A model generated the notes under the pieces. It ran no database searches. It worked only from the letters and a program-made list of their open reading frames with translations, and was not told the origin of the DNA. Source: AWTP1-13 sp963770295 (GTDB lineage Bacteria; Pseudomonadota; Alphaproteobacteria; Rhizobiales; Hyphomicrobiaceae). Taken from it: DNA of 64,000 nt. Shown piece after piece: positions 17,287 to 26,465 of the stretch. Within the stretch, counting starts at the first letter, position 1. The number at the start of each line of letters is the position of its first letter. The position numbers were made by a program, and so were the translations under genes. Where the stretch lies: contig CAVYPA010000014.1 of the NCBI GenBank assembly GCA_963770295.1, positions 53,168 to 117,167 of the forward strand, given 5' to 3'.

Positions 17287-17473
17287 TACTAAATCGCGCG
17301 ACAGTTCGATCCGCAAGCGGTGAAAAAAGTGGGAATTTGTGCGGGTCTGCTTTGTGCACCTGCGGATGTTCAGATGTCGACGAAACGATCGCTCGTCTAG
17401 GCTGGCACTCGCTTGGTCTGCTCCGGCTGGGGCTGGTTAAGCGCCCCCGCGTCGAAACGCTAGAGGTGAAGCG

Positions 17474-18346
17474 ATGGAATCGAGTTGCCGACTTTTTGGT
17501 GTGCTGCTCTCTGCGGTATACCTGTCGCTGCTCGTCATTCCGGTAAAGTTGGCAATCGCGGACGCGCAATCGAAACGCATTGCTATTGAATATGAGCCTC
17601 CCAAGAATCCGGCGCATCAGCCTCTCTACGAAATGCTGAAAGAGCGTCGAGTGCTCGAGAAATTGCAAGAAATCTTCAGTCCATTTCAGTTGCCGATTGA
17701 GCTGACGTTTAAGACGGTTGGGTGCGACGGGGTATCGAACGCATGGTATTCACGACCGACTGTGTCCATTTGCTACGAGTATTTGGCTGAGATCCAGCGG
17801 GACATGCCGAAGGAAACGACGCCGGCGGGCGTCACGCCCGCCGATGCGGTGCTTGGCCAGTTCTTCTATGCCGTCGCGCACGAGACCGGCCACGCGATGT
17901 TTGATCTCCTTAACGTTCCGGTCTTCGGGCACCAAGAGGATGCCGCCGATCAATTTGCCGGATACATCATTCTGCAATTCGGCAAGGCCGACGCCCGTCG
18001 TCTCATCCTGGGCGCCGCTCACTCCTATAGCAAGTACGTTAAGAACCCGACTGTGACCGCGCCGTTGACAGCGTTCTCCGATGAGCACGGCCCCCCCGCT
18101 CAGCGCTTCTATAATCTCCTGTGTCTCGCCTATGGGGCAGATCCAGTCCTGTTCGCCGATGTTGTGGAGAAAGAATACCTTCCAAAAGAGCGGGCCAGGC
18201 TTTGTAGGGGCCAATATGGAGAGCTTACTTACGCGTTTCACCAGCTCATTGTTCCGCACCTCGACCGGCAGCTTGCCAAACAAGTCATGGATAAGAGCTG
18301 GCTCCCCGCCGACAATATGCCAAGCGGGGCTGGAAAACCCAACTGA
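17474..18346 (+). CDS. DUF4344-type putative metallopeptidase
   Basis: A 290-residue protein with an N-terminal hydrophobic export segment (residues 8-30). The central motif VAHETGHAMFDLLNVPVFG has a zinc-binding HExxH-type site (His136, Glu137, His140), followed by HQEDAADQFAGY (Glu155 region), which is the arrangement of DUF4344 putative metallopeptidases. Six cysteines including Cys84 and Cys100 suggest disulphides in the periplasm. RBS GAGGTGAAGCG precedes ATG 17474. It is the third exported-protein gene in a row on this strand. Proteolytic activity is inferred from the motif. Confidence 0.85.
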   Translation: MESSCRLFGVLLSAVYLSLLVIPVKLAIADAQSKRIAIEYEPPKNPAHQPLYEMLKERRVLEKLQEIFSPFQLPIELTFKTVGCDGVSNAWYSRPTVSICYEYLAEIQRDMPKETTPAGVTPADAVLGQFFYAVAHETGHAMFDLLNVPVFGHQEDAADQFAGYIILQFGKADARRLILGAAHSYSKYVKNPTVTAPLTAFSDEHGPPAQRFYNLLCLAYGADPVLFADVVEKEYLPKERARLCRGQYGELTYAFHQLIVPHLDRQLAKQVMDKSWLPADNMPSGAGKPN

Positions 18347-18467
18347 TCTGGCGGCGGATTGTCAAAGACGGGCTGCTCCTAGTCGAGATACTCGCTCTCG
18401 CCTGCTCCTCGGTTGGACACACAGGCGCAGCGGGGTAATCTCCTCACGACGCGGATTACCGCATGAC

Positions 18468-20164
18468 TCAGCGGCCGACACCTGAGGAAGCACGATTCGC
18501 GTCCTCAATTTTCTTCTCGAGATCCTGCTTGACGGCTTCGAGGTTGAAACTCGCGCCCTTCTGGAACGGTGGGAACTCGACGAAAGTCTGCCCATATTTC
18601 CCAATTTCCTGCTGCACGAAGACGAAGCGCCAGAACTCAAAGGCCCACCAATCCTTCGCAAAGAGCGATTGATTGAGCGTTGTGCGCTCGAAGGGATCCA
18701 GGCGGAGATTCACCAAAACAGGCCAGTCTACCTTGACCGTGCCGCCGAACCAGCCGTTCGGCTGGTCGATGAACCGATATTTAAAGTTGCCGATACGCAC
18801 TGCGCCGAGAGTGGACTCAGCGAAATAGAAGACTTCGTTGCGCTTTGACGGGCCCTTACCGGTAATCAGATCCATTTGGTTGTAACCGTCGAGGTGGACC
18901 TTGTAGGTGCGCTCGCCGAGCTGTTTTCCCTTCTTGAGGTCTGCCGCGATGTCACCCTGATAGCCGGCCGCTGCGACAAAGGTCGGGAACCAGTCGAGAC
19001 CGGAAACGAGGCCGTTTTCAATCTTCCCGGCGGGTACCTTGCCCGGCCAACGGACGATCATCGGCACGCGGAAGCCGCCTTCCATCACCGTCCCTTTGCC
19101 TGCTGCGAACGGCGTCTGGCCGCCATCCGGCCAGGTGAAGTTTTCAGTGCCGTTGTCGGTGGTGAACCCGATGATGGTGTTCTGCTCGAGGTCGTTGTCC
19201 TTGAGGTATTTCATCACCGAACCGACGACGTCATCGAGCTGTGCCATGCCAGCTTCCTGGAGGGACCAGCCGTTCTCCGGGGTGCGCATCTTGTGGTACT
19301 TGTCGGACAGATGCGTTATCACATGCATGCGCGTGGGATTGAGCCACAGGAAGAACGGCTTGCGCTCCGCCCTGGCCTTGTCAACGAACTTCAACGCATT
19401 GGCGAGGATTTCGTCGTCCACCGTCTCCATACGCTTGGGACAGAGCTCGCCCGCGTCCTCGATCTTCTGCCTGCCAATCTTGCCCCAGCGCGGTTGCACT
19501 GTCGGATCATCGACATTGCTTGCGAAGCTGTGCACCATGTTTCGCGGACCGACAGTGGCCTTGAGTGCCGGCGGATAGTTCACGTGGCATGGATCTTCCA
19601 TTGCGTCGAGGTGATAGAGGTATCCGTAGAATTCATCGAAGCCATGCAGCGTGGGCAGGAATTCGTTTAGGTCGCCGAGGTGGTTCTTGCCGAACTGGCC
19701 GGTAGCGTAGCCCATCGACTTCAATGCGGTGGCGATCGTTGGCGCTTCGGAGGGCATTCCGATCGGAGAGCCCGCCTGACCCACGGTGGTCAACCCCGTG
19801 CGGATTGGCAATTCGCCCGTGATGAAGTTTGCCCGTCCGGCCGTGCAACTCGCCTCGGCGTAATAGTCGGTGAACATCATTCCTTCCGCCGCAAGCTGGT
19901 CGAGATTGGGCGTCCGCCCCGCCATCAAACCGCGGTGATAGGCGCCGATGTTCCACATGCCAATGTCGTCGCCCATTGGTCGAGATTGGGCGTCCGCCCC
20001 GCCATCAAACCGCGGTGATAGGCGCCGATGTTCCACATGCCAATGTCGTCGCCCATGATCATGACGATGTTGGGTTGCTGTGCCTGCGCAGGAATAGACG
20101 CACCCCAAAGGGTCGCTACTGCGGTGGCGGCTCCCAGACCCAGAGCAAAAAGCTTGGATTTCAT
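18468..20164 (-). pseudogene. Exported arylsulfatase, frameshifted by an 80-bp tandem duplication
   Basis: ATG 20164 starts a signal peptide (MKSKLFALGLGAATAVATLW) and the sulfatase start PNIVMIMGDDIGMWNIGAYH. An exact 80-bp duplication (19897-19976 and 19977-20056) then shifts the frame; the rest of the enzyme continues open to 18468. With one copy removed the product would be a full-length sulfatase of about 538 residues, with the formylglycine site SCTAGRANFITG (Cys80), the metal-binding GDD and the later FTTDNG. RBS GGAGACGACGG precedes the start. As written the product would be a short peptide. It acts in the periplasm on an unknown sulfate ester when intact. Confidence 0.9.
19897..20056. 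repeat. Perfect 80-bp tandem duplication inside the sulfatase gene
   Basis: Two identical 80-bp units, 19897-19976 and 19977-20056, each starting TGGTCGAGATTGGGCG and ending GTCGTCGCCCAT. Eighty is not a multiple of three, so the copy number decides whether the sulfatase is in frame. Confidence 0.92.
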
Positions 20165-20535
20165 CCGTCGTCTCCGTTGATACGCGAGCCTTGCCTGCGC
20201 CTAACCGTCACGAACTCCAGCATCGTCCGATCGTGCTCGAGGGACGCAAGGGACGGTCAGGTAAAGTTGAGCTGTGGCGGAGCGCGCCGATATCCAGCGT
20301 AACCCTGTCTTTTTGAAGTGGCGACTACTGACAATTGCTTGAGACCTCGGCGCCGCATCATGTGTCTCGACGCAAAAAACACCCACGCGATCTCATGTAA
20401 TCACGGCCGACGACTTCTCCATTTGGCACAGGACGGGCATCTTCGGCGCTCAGCGAATGAGTCTGTTGATGGAGGTCTTAGAGACACGCCTAGCGCCTCG
20501 ATAGCAATGCCGCTCTTGAACCGACGCCCCCGCCC
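20165..20535. other. Gene-free stretch
   Basis: Leader of the sulfatase and downstream region of the next minus-strand gene. No gene or clear structure is seen. Confidence 0.4.
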
Positions 20536-20895
20536 TCAAGGTTCCAGGCCGAAGATGATGTGAACGATGCGCTGGACCTTGCGGAAGCGTTGGGTAGAAA
20601 GCTTGTAGATGACCTCCACGGTGCGATCCTCAGGCCGGTCAATCTCGAAGGCGAGGCGGGTGGGAGTGAACTCGATGAGCCGAAGCCGGAAGTGCCCGGC
20701 AAAGCGGTGTGTATCGTGGGTCTCAATGTAGCAGATCCCGCCATCGTCGTCCTCGAACTGGCGCTGCAGGAGGAGGTACGGCTCGGTGGGCGCCGAAGGA
20801 TCGTAGTCTGCGGCGGGGTCTTGGTTCTCGAACGACACCTGAAAGTAGAGATCGTCGAAGTCGCCGATCGAAACGTAGCGAGCGTTGAGCTTCAT
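20536..20895 (-). CDS. Hypothetical protein (119 aa)
   Basis: A 119-residue soluble acidic protein with alternating strand-like segments (YVSIGDFDDLYFQVSFENQD, LLLQRQFEDDDGGICYIETH, FEIDRPEDRTVEVIYKLS). No family recognised, but composition and continuous frame support a real gene. ATG 20895 has AGGTG seven bases upstream; the GTG three codons earlier is less likely. It is transcribed alone, divergent from the TIR-WD40 locus. Confidence 0.72.
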   Translation of the reverse strand: MKLNARYVSIGDFDDLYFQVSFENQDPAADYDPSAPTEPYLLLQRQFEDDDGGICYIETHDTHRFAGHFRLRLIEFTPTRLAFEIDRPEDRTVEVIYKLSTQRFRKVQRIVHIIFGLEP

Positions 20896-21229
20896 GGGGG
20901 GCACCTTCAGGTATCAAGAACCCTACCAAGTGCTGTGTCGATGACCGAGCCCCGTCGAGAGGCCATTCAGCTTGCGATCAGGAGGGGGTAGCCCGTTGAT
21001 CCATCGTCGGCTTCCGGGCTGGATTTGTCCTGGCATGATTACTTGGCATGGCCGCGCCACGTCCGAGCGTGACCCGAACCGGTCCTCAAGCTCGCGCGCC
21101 ACATGGCGTATCATTGCGATCACTATGTTTATGTCCTCCGCAGAGATGAGTATCAGTATCGTTGTTTTTTTGAACGCTAAGCAATTAAGCTTGTGACATT
21201 CGCTATCATGAGTTCTTTGCAGGTGCTGC

Positions 21230-22147
21230 ATGGCGTCGGCGCAGGGCAAGTCAAGCACATCCGACGCGTCTAAAAACCCGCAGCTCAAAGTCTTCATCTC
21301 GTACTCTCGCACCGACATAGCGTTTGCCGACGAGCTGGTTGCAGGACTTGAGTATGACGGCGGGTTCGAGGTTTCAATTGACCGCCTCGCCATTCATGAG
21401 GGCGAGGACTGGAAGGCCAGACTCGGCGCGCTCATCGCCGGCGCCGACACAGTGGTTTTCGTACTGTCGCCAAAGTCCGCCACGTCGCCTGTTTGCCAAT
21501 GGGAGGTGGAGGAAGCGGAACGGCTGTCGAAGCGCATCCTACCAGTGCAGGCCGCGTCGCTCGATGGTGCCAAGCCGCCACCCCAACTTGCGGCATTAAA
21601 CTACGTGCGATTTGATCCTGAAGGCGATGGTCGGCCACGGTCGTTCATGTCTGCGCTTGCGGGCCTGCGCCGCGCTCTGAACACCGACATTGCTTGGCTG
21701 CGCGAGCATACCCGTCTTCTGATGCGTGCCCGCGAATGGGATGCCGCGGGCCGTGTCGAGAATAGGCTCCTTTCGGGCAGTGACATTGCCGATGCCAAGG
21801 CGTGGCTCGACCGCCATCCCAAGGACGCGCCTGCGCCCCCTGAACGGCACCGAGATTTCATCGCCGCGAGCGAACAGGCGGAGGCGGCGCGGGTGAGGCA
21901 AGAGCGGCAACAGGTCGAGCGGCTGCAGGCGGCATTGGAGTTGGCCGAACGGCGCGAGCGCGAGATCCCACGACAGACACAGCATCTCCTTGGCGGTGAG
22001 GTGCGTGCGGCGCGGGAGGCGCACAGGTTCGCCACTGCACTTAGGCTAGCACTTGCCGGCGAGCCATCGGACGAGGAGCGATCCCGCGGCATTACCCCCG
22101 AACGACCCTTCGCACACACTTGGCTGGTGCCGCCCACTTGGCACTAG
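21230..22147 (+). pseudogene. TIR-WD40 protein, N-terminal part with TIR domain
   Basis: The 305-codon frame from ATG 21230 (AGGTG upstream) encodes a TIR domain at residues 19-150: strand VFISYSRTD, the VFVLSPKSATSPVCQWEVEE helix with Glu92 at the position of the TIR NADase glutamate, and ALNYVRFD. A linker and charged coiled-coil-like stretch (about 205-245) follow. The frame ends early at 22147 because of a frameshift near 22104; read one frame over, the protein continues LRTHLAGAAHLALGAI into the WD40 part. TIR-WD40 proteins in bacteria are thought to be sensor-effector proteins, some of them antiphage. Here the gene is split and probably inactive. Confidence 0.85.
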
Positions 22148-22157
22148 GTGCAATTCT

Positions 22158-22973
22158 TTTGTTGGGCATTTTGGCCCCGTAAAGAGCGCGAAACGCAGCC
22201 TTGACGGCCTCCGCTTGGTCACGGCCTCGCGAGACGGAACTGCGCGCATCTGGAACACTACGACCGGCGCCGAGCTCGCTCGGTTGGTGCACGATGGTCC
22301 GGTCAACAGTGCCGATTTTGACGCTAACACCAGACTTGTGCTGACTGCGTCTGCCGATGGCACAGCGCGCTTATGGGATGCCGTAGCCGGCGCCGAGCTT
22401 ACGCGGTTGGTACACGAAGGCCCTGTCAATAGCGCCCTATTCAACGCCGATGGGACACTCGTGCTGACCGCATCGGACGACAGCACAGCCAGGTTTTGGA
22501 ACGCGGAAGCGGGGGACGAGTTGGGCTGCTTGGTGCACGACGGACCGGTCAACCGCGCTGAATTTAGCACCGATGGCGCTCGCATCGCGACCGCCTCAGC
22601 GGACAGCAATGCCCGGCTCTGGGACGCCGGCAGCGGCGCGGAGCTGGCTCGCCTAGGCCACGACGCCCCGGTCAGCAGCGTCCAATTCAGCGCCGACGGG
22701 ACCCGCCTCGCCACTGCCTCACGCGACAACACAGCGCGGCTTTGGAATGTGTCGAGCGGCGCCGAGATTGCCCGGATGACCCATGGCGGCTGGGTCTATT
22801 ACGCCCAAGTCAGCGCTGATGGGAACCGTGTGCTGACCGCCTCGTGGGACAACACAGCACGCTTATGGGATGCCGAGAGCGCCACCGAAGTCGCCCGCTT
22901 CAGCCACGGAGGCACCGTGAGTTTTGCGCAGCTCAGCGCCGATGGGTGGTCGCGTGCTGACCGCGTCGCGTGA
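22158..22973 (+). pseudogene. TIR-WD40 protein, first WD40 block
   Basis: Continues the TIR gene in a different frame after an indel near 22157. It starts VGHFGPVKSAKRSLDGLRLV and contains six 41-residue (123-bp) WD40 units, each with a core like DNTARLWDAxSGAELARLxH and SADGxRxxTAS. The units are very alike, so they probably arose by recent tandem amplification. The frame is lost at about 22945 where one extra base shifts ADG-GRVLTAS. There is no start codon of its own, so this is not a separate gene. Confidence 0.85.
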
Positions 22974-23466
22974 CCACACGGCGCGCATATGGGACGCAGA
23001 AAGCGGCGCCGAGCTTGCGCGCTTAGTTCACGACGACACTGTCTGGCGAGCCATATTTGGCCCCGACCCCACCCGAATTGTGGCCGCCTCGTACGACAAG
23101 ACGGCCCGCTTCTGGAATGCGGTCACCACCGCGGAACTCACGCGCGTCGCACACGACGCGGAGCTCCGCAGTGCCGCCTTCAGCCCCGACGGAGCCCGCG
23201 TGGTCACCGCGTCACATGACAAAACAGCGCGGCTTTGGGACGCTGGCAGCGGTGCAGAGCTCGCGCGGCTCGAACATGAAGACAAGGTCAATGGCGCTGC
23301 CTTCAGTCCCGACGGCGCGCGCGTGGTCACCGCCTCATACGACAACACGGCGCAGCTCTGGGACGCCAGTAGCGCCGTCGAGCTTGGCCGGCTAAGGCCG
23401 GCTGACAGAGGACGAGCTGCGCATCCTGCGCCCGCTTCTTGGGGGAGAAGATCGACCCTGACGTAG
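22946..23466 (+). pseudogene. TIR-WD40 protein, second WD40 block
   Basis: Continues in the next frame with GRVLTASRDHTARIWDAES and four more WD40 units ending DNTAQLWDASSAVELGRL. Counting the first block, ten to eleven units are recognisable, enough for one beta-propeller and part of another. A further frameshift near 23395 follows. Confidence 0.85.
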
Positions 23467-23757
23467 TGTCTCGTTGGCTTTCGCCCTCGCCCAACGATAC
23501 TGAGATCGAGGCGATCTTGGCCCGATGGCGCCATCATCGGGAGATGGGCCTGGCGCTGACTTCGCAAGGACTGGGCGGCCAGGGCCGCCGAGATCAACGC
23601 TGGCCACGCCAAAGCGCGCGCCGGGCAGGGGAGCATGAAAACGGCCAAGCGCGTTTCCTGGCCCCTCCGGGTCGGTGCCGCCCTGATTGTGCTCCTAGCT
23701 CTAATCATCGCACTGGCCATGACCGGTTGGACCGACATTGCCGGCATGACGCGATAG
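23398..23757 (+). pseudogene. C-terminal tail of the TIR-WD40 gene with a membrane segment
   Basis: Three short frames joined by indels near 23440 and 23560 read RRLTEDELRILRPLL, then GEKIDPDVVSRWLSPSPNDT and EAILARWRHHREMGLALTS, then RKDWAARAAEINAGHAKARA and a final hydrophobic helix (VGAALIVLLALIIALAMTGW) ending at TAG 23755. Either it is the natural C-terminus of the TIR-WD40 protein or a separate downstream gene that lost its start. The last 40 codons (ATG 23635) form an open frame by themselves. No family recognised. Confidence 0.5.
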
Positions 23758-23977
23758 CTGGGCGAGTATACCCTCTATAACGCCCTTCCAGTATTTGTAT
23801 TGCAGCAAATGCCCAGATGAACTCGATGCTTGGCACTTCCGGGTTTGGCACTCCACGGACCCGCCCGCTCGCCCACCCCCCGAGGGCCGCTTATTGGAGT
23901 AATGCCGTCTAAGGTCAAGTGACGCTCGACCGGCGATGGCGCGGCTGCGGTCCCTCGATCATTGCTCGTACAATAGG

Positions 23978-24318
23978 CAGCCGCGTCTGGCCGGCGTGCG
24001 ATCGAGCGTATCAACGCCCGTGGCGCCCTGATCAAGGTGCTCGACAAGCCGCACCCGGATCTCACCACGCCACTAGGCCGCGGCTTTATCGCCTTCTTGT
24101 CGGCTATGGCTGAGGACGAGCGCCATCGCATCGTCAAGCGGGCCAACGAAGGCCGCGCAGCCGCCCGCAAGAAGGGCACCAGATTCGGTCGCAAGCCGAA
24201 ACTCACCGACCAGCAGCAGGCCGAGGCGTTGAAGCGCCTAGCCAAAGGCGAAAGCTGCCGCGCAATCGGCAAGACGATGGGCGTCCGTCACGCCACGATC
24301 GCAAGATTGGCGGCGTAG
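23978..24318 (+). pseudogene. Serine recombinase (resolvase/invertase) C-terminal remnant
   Basis: Reads RRAIERINARGALIKVLDKP, then GRGFIAFLSAMAEDERHRIV, KRANEGRAAARKKGTRFGRK and the helix-turn-helix LAKGESCRAIGKTMGVRHAT, ending at TAG 24316. This is the E-helix and DNA-binding C-terminus of a Pin/Hin-type serine recombinase. The catalytic N-terminus with the Ser nucleophile is gone, with a stop codon just upstream in frame. It may have mobilised the neighbouring TIR-WD40 DNA. Confidence 0.8.
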
Positions 24319-24597
24319 GTGACAAAGGTAGCTATGGCCGCCGGGAAGGGTGCCCGCCAGCTAATTGATGGAGCATCTTTCGGCCCCGAGGCCTTGAACG
24401 CGAGCGGCGCAGCTTTCGATGCTGCCTGGGCGGAGATCGCCGGCAACTTTGGGGATGAATTCGAAGACGTGGAAAAGGCGCGTCTCCGATTGGCCAAAGC
24501 CATGCTATCCATCGCCGACGAGGACAGTCGGGAAGTCGAGGTTCTGAAGCGCGCCGCATTGCAGCGGATGGCGCTCGATTATAGGCGTCGAAGGTAA
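24319..24597 (+). CDS. Hypothetical protein (92 aa)
   Basis: GTG 24319 directly follows the stop of the recombinase remnant; ATG 24334 (MAAGKGARQL) is an alternative start. The protein is helical and acidic in the middle (FDAAWAEIAGNFGDEFEDVE) with a basic end (RAALQRMALDYRRRR). I have the impression this is a small conserved rhizobial family of unknown function that travels with resolvase genes, but this is from memory of the pattern only. Confidence 0.62.
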   Translation: MTKVAMAAGKGARQLIDGASFGPEALNASGAAFDAAWAEIAGNFGDEFEDVEKARLRLAKAMLSIADEDSREVEVLKRAALQRMALDYRRRR

Positions 24598-24914
24598 GCG
24601 TCAGGCGGTTGAGCCTCTCGCCCGCACGCGCGTACTGCGGGGAAGTAGTTGCCCTCCGGTCCGCACACCTGTTCCGGGACACATCAGTGGCCAGGCTGCG
24701 GGACCGAAGGTCACCCCGAGGAGGCGTCGGCCGTGCTATGACCCGAGCTGCGTCCGGGCATCGAGCGTTCCCGCGCTCTTATTGCAACGCGCGCGACCCT
24801 GCCACCTCGAAGGCTAAGATGCGGCTCCAGTCGTTCTTCATGCTGATGACCGCCCAGCTTTTGCCTCGTCGTAGAGCTCTTGGGTGAAGTCGGACAGGCC
24901 CTGGGCAGGCGCCG

Positions 24915-25121
24915 TCATCGTGAACCCTTGTCCCCTCCAACCTGACGTGTGTCCTGACGCTCACGCCGTTCGTCCTTCCGGGGCGTGTCTTCGTTCGGTT
25001 GCGCGTCACCAGCGGTTGGCTGGGCCCAGACCCCGTGCTGGGTGGTGGCGTCCTTGCCTTTTTCAGGCGGTTGCGCGTCACCACGGGTTGACTGGGTTGG
25101 CGTGTGAGCAGGTTTCTTCAT
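24915..25121 (-). CDS. Small hydrophilic protein (68 aa)
   Basis: A 68-residue, highly charged, Pro/Gln/Asp-rich protein without hydrophobic core, with an internal repeat GDAQPPEKGKD / GDAQPNEDTPR; probably disordered. ATG 25121 has a clear GGAGG eight bases upstream. A near-consensus EcfG promoter lies about 58 bases upstream, so a stress-related role is possible. No family recognised. Confidence 0.6.
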   Translation of the reverse strand: MKKPAHTPTQSTRGDAQPPEKGKDATTQHGVWAQPTAGDAQPNEDTPRKDERRERQDTRQVGGDKGSR

Positions 25122-25178
25122 CGCAGATATCTCCTCGGAGGCTGGGCAGTAGCCGGACCGGTGGCCTGTTAGGGTAAG

Positions 25179-25203
25179 AACGTCGAAGCAACACGATGGT
25201 TTC
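25179..25203 (-). promoter_or_regulatory. Near-consensus EcfG-type promoter
   Basis: Minus strand GAAAC, 16 bases, CGTT: one mismatch to GGAAC-N16/17-CGTT. It points at the 68-aa gene at 25121. Confidence 0.35.
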
Positions 25204-25521
25204 GCTGCCAAATTTTGCCTCGATCAGAAACCTAGACAGGGCGGGCTTGGCCGGTTACGGCGACGTTCGGGGTCGGCGGCTGTTAGGTCCCGGCCCCTCC
25301 GTTCTGTCGAACGCAACCTACGCTCACGGTACCGGGATTGACGGGGCAACCAACCTCAGGGGATTGGGTGGAAAAGATCGCGCAGTCTATGGGGATCAGC
25401 TCAACTGAGTTTGCTGCACGGGGGCAGCAATTGCGGAGATTAGCGCCCCGCCGGCAGACCTGAATTTTTGATTTTCTATGATTTTTATATCAACGCGCCG
25501 AACGACGCCGCAGCCGCGGGA

Positions 25522-26027
25522 TCAGCAGACCAAGCCCCGCATCATCGTTATGTTCCAGACGTTGTTCGGGTGCTCAAACCGATCGGCGAGGCGGTTGTAC
25601 CTGGTCCAGTGCATGCCCGGCGGCCGGTCCGGCAGATCCGGAAGATCCACATTCGCCTCCGCCAGATCGATTTGTTTTGCGATCTTGCCCATCGCATGCT
25701 GCGCGCGGCGGATCCGGTCTAGGCATTGCGACTGGTACCGCAGCCGAAAGCAGCGCCGGCACGCCACCTTGCCGAATCAAGAAACAGCACGCGGCATCGG
25801 CTGCTGCAGCGAGGGCACAGCATCCAAGCCCGCCGACCACCAAAGCACGTTGATGTTTCCGTGTTGCGGATTTGCGCCGAGATCTTGCCATTGCTGATCG
25901 TGCCGATGCAGGAAGCATTTGGTTCTACCGCGTCAGGTCGGCGTAGATATTCCGCCAGATCGAAACGCTGCAGGCCCTCAGCAATCGGCCGTCCTGAGCC
26001 CCATCGACCCGATCGAGAGCCACCCAT
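25522..26027 (-). pseudogene. Zinc-ribbon protein of unknown function, frameshifted
   Basis: ATG 26027 starts MGGSRSGRWGSGRPIAEGLQ and leads to a first CxxC in WMLCPRCSSRCRVLFLD; the second CxxC, ACRRCFRLRYQSQCLDRIRR, lies one frame over, so an indel sits near 25760. The second half runs to 25522 (RPPGMHWTRYNRLADRFEHP). The layout (MGGSRSGRWG start, two CxxC pairs, RPKGMH-type motif) fits a family common in Bradyrhizobium islands, function unknown. It follows the small-gene operon at 46 bases distance on the same strand. Confidence 0.65.
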
Positions 26028-26073
26028 CGTCAGTGCCCCGGATTTTTCGAAATCATATGGAAATCGCCCCCTG

Positions 26074-26268
26074 CTATCGCTCTAGCCGCTGCAGGGTCAG
26101 CAAGGTGCGCAATCGGTCCTGAATCAGCTGCGAGCGTGCATCCCAGACCTGCCGACGAATGGGGTCATCCGCAAGAGGCAATACCGCCTCGATCTCGACC
26201 AATTCACGATCAATCGCTGCAATGTGCGCTTCAGCTTCGTGGATCTTCTGGTTAGCAAAAATCGCCAT
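26074..26268 (-). CDS. Small coiled-coil protein (64 aa)
   Basis: A 64-residue helical protein (AIFANQKIHEAEAHIAAIDR, then ELVEIEAVLPLADD, then WDARSQLIQDRLRTLLTLQR) with heptad-like hydrophobic spacing. ATG 26268 has a strong AGGAGGGAGG upstream. It is the fourth gene of a minus-strand operon with the 37-aa and 21-aa genes and an RHH gene. Unknown function; dimerisation is likely from the coiled-coil pattern. Confidence 0.7.
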   Translation of the reverse strand: MAIFANQKIHEAEAHIAAIDRELVEIEAVLPLADDPIRRQVWDARSQLIQDRLRTLLTLQRLER

Positions 26269-26285
26269 CTGAGCGTCCTCCCTCC

Positions 26286-26399
26286 TCACTTACGCTTGCC
26301 CTTCATGATCTCCCAGCGCTCCACGTCGACCTTGATCCTGCTGGAGCCGTCCTGGTCCAACGTGATCCATCGCACCTGCTGGAAGATCTCTCTACCCAT
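26286..26399 (-). CDS. 37-aa small protein
   Basis: ATG 26399 to TGA 26286. The product starts MGREIFQQVRWITLDQDG and ends with a Lys/Arg-rich tail (MKGKRK). Its start codon directly follows the stop of the upstream 21-aa gene (TAAATG), so it is probably translated by coupling. Unknown function. Too short for usual gene callers, but the tight packing of four frames supports it. Confidence 0.6.
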   Translation of the reverse strand: MGREIFQQVRWITLDQDGSSRIKVDVERWEIMKGKRK

Positions 26400-26465
26400 T
26401 TAGTCTTGACCTGCGGCGATCCAGAACAGCGCGAGAAAGAGCATCCAGAATTGCCAATTTTTCAT
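26400..26465 (-). CDS. 21-aa single-span membrane peptide
   Basis: ATG 26465 to TAA 26400. The peptide is almost wholly a hydrophobic helix (WQFWMLFLALFWIAAG) with MKN before it and QD after. Its ATG overlaps the TGA of the ribbon-helix-helix gene (ATGA), and its stop touches the next ATG. This layout points to a translated small membrane peptide. It could be a toxin-like or regulatory peptide, but nothing in the sequence proves that. Confidence 0.55.
   Translation of the reverse strand: MKNWQFWMLFLALFWIAAGQD

Noticed and set aside
20923..21393. Minus-strand ORF of 156 codons antisense to the TIR start
   Set aside because: It is a shadow of the TIR leader and gene; composition is Ser/Arg-rich without motifs.
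22120..22180. Apparent transmembrane helix (LALGAILLLGILA) after the TIR domain
   Set aside because: Read across the frameshifts this is the linker HLAGAAHLALGAIL leading to VGHFGPVKSA of the first WD40 unit; the hydrophobic run is partly produced by the frame.
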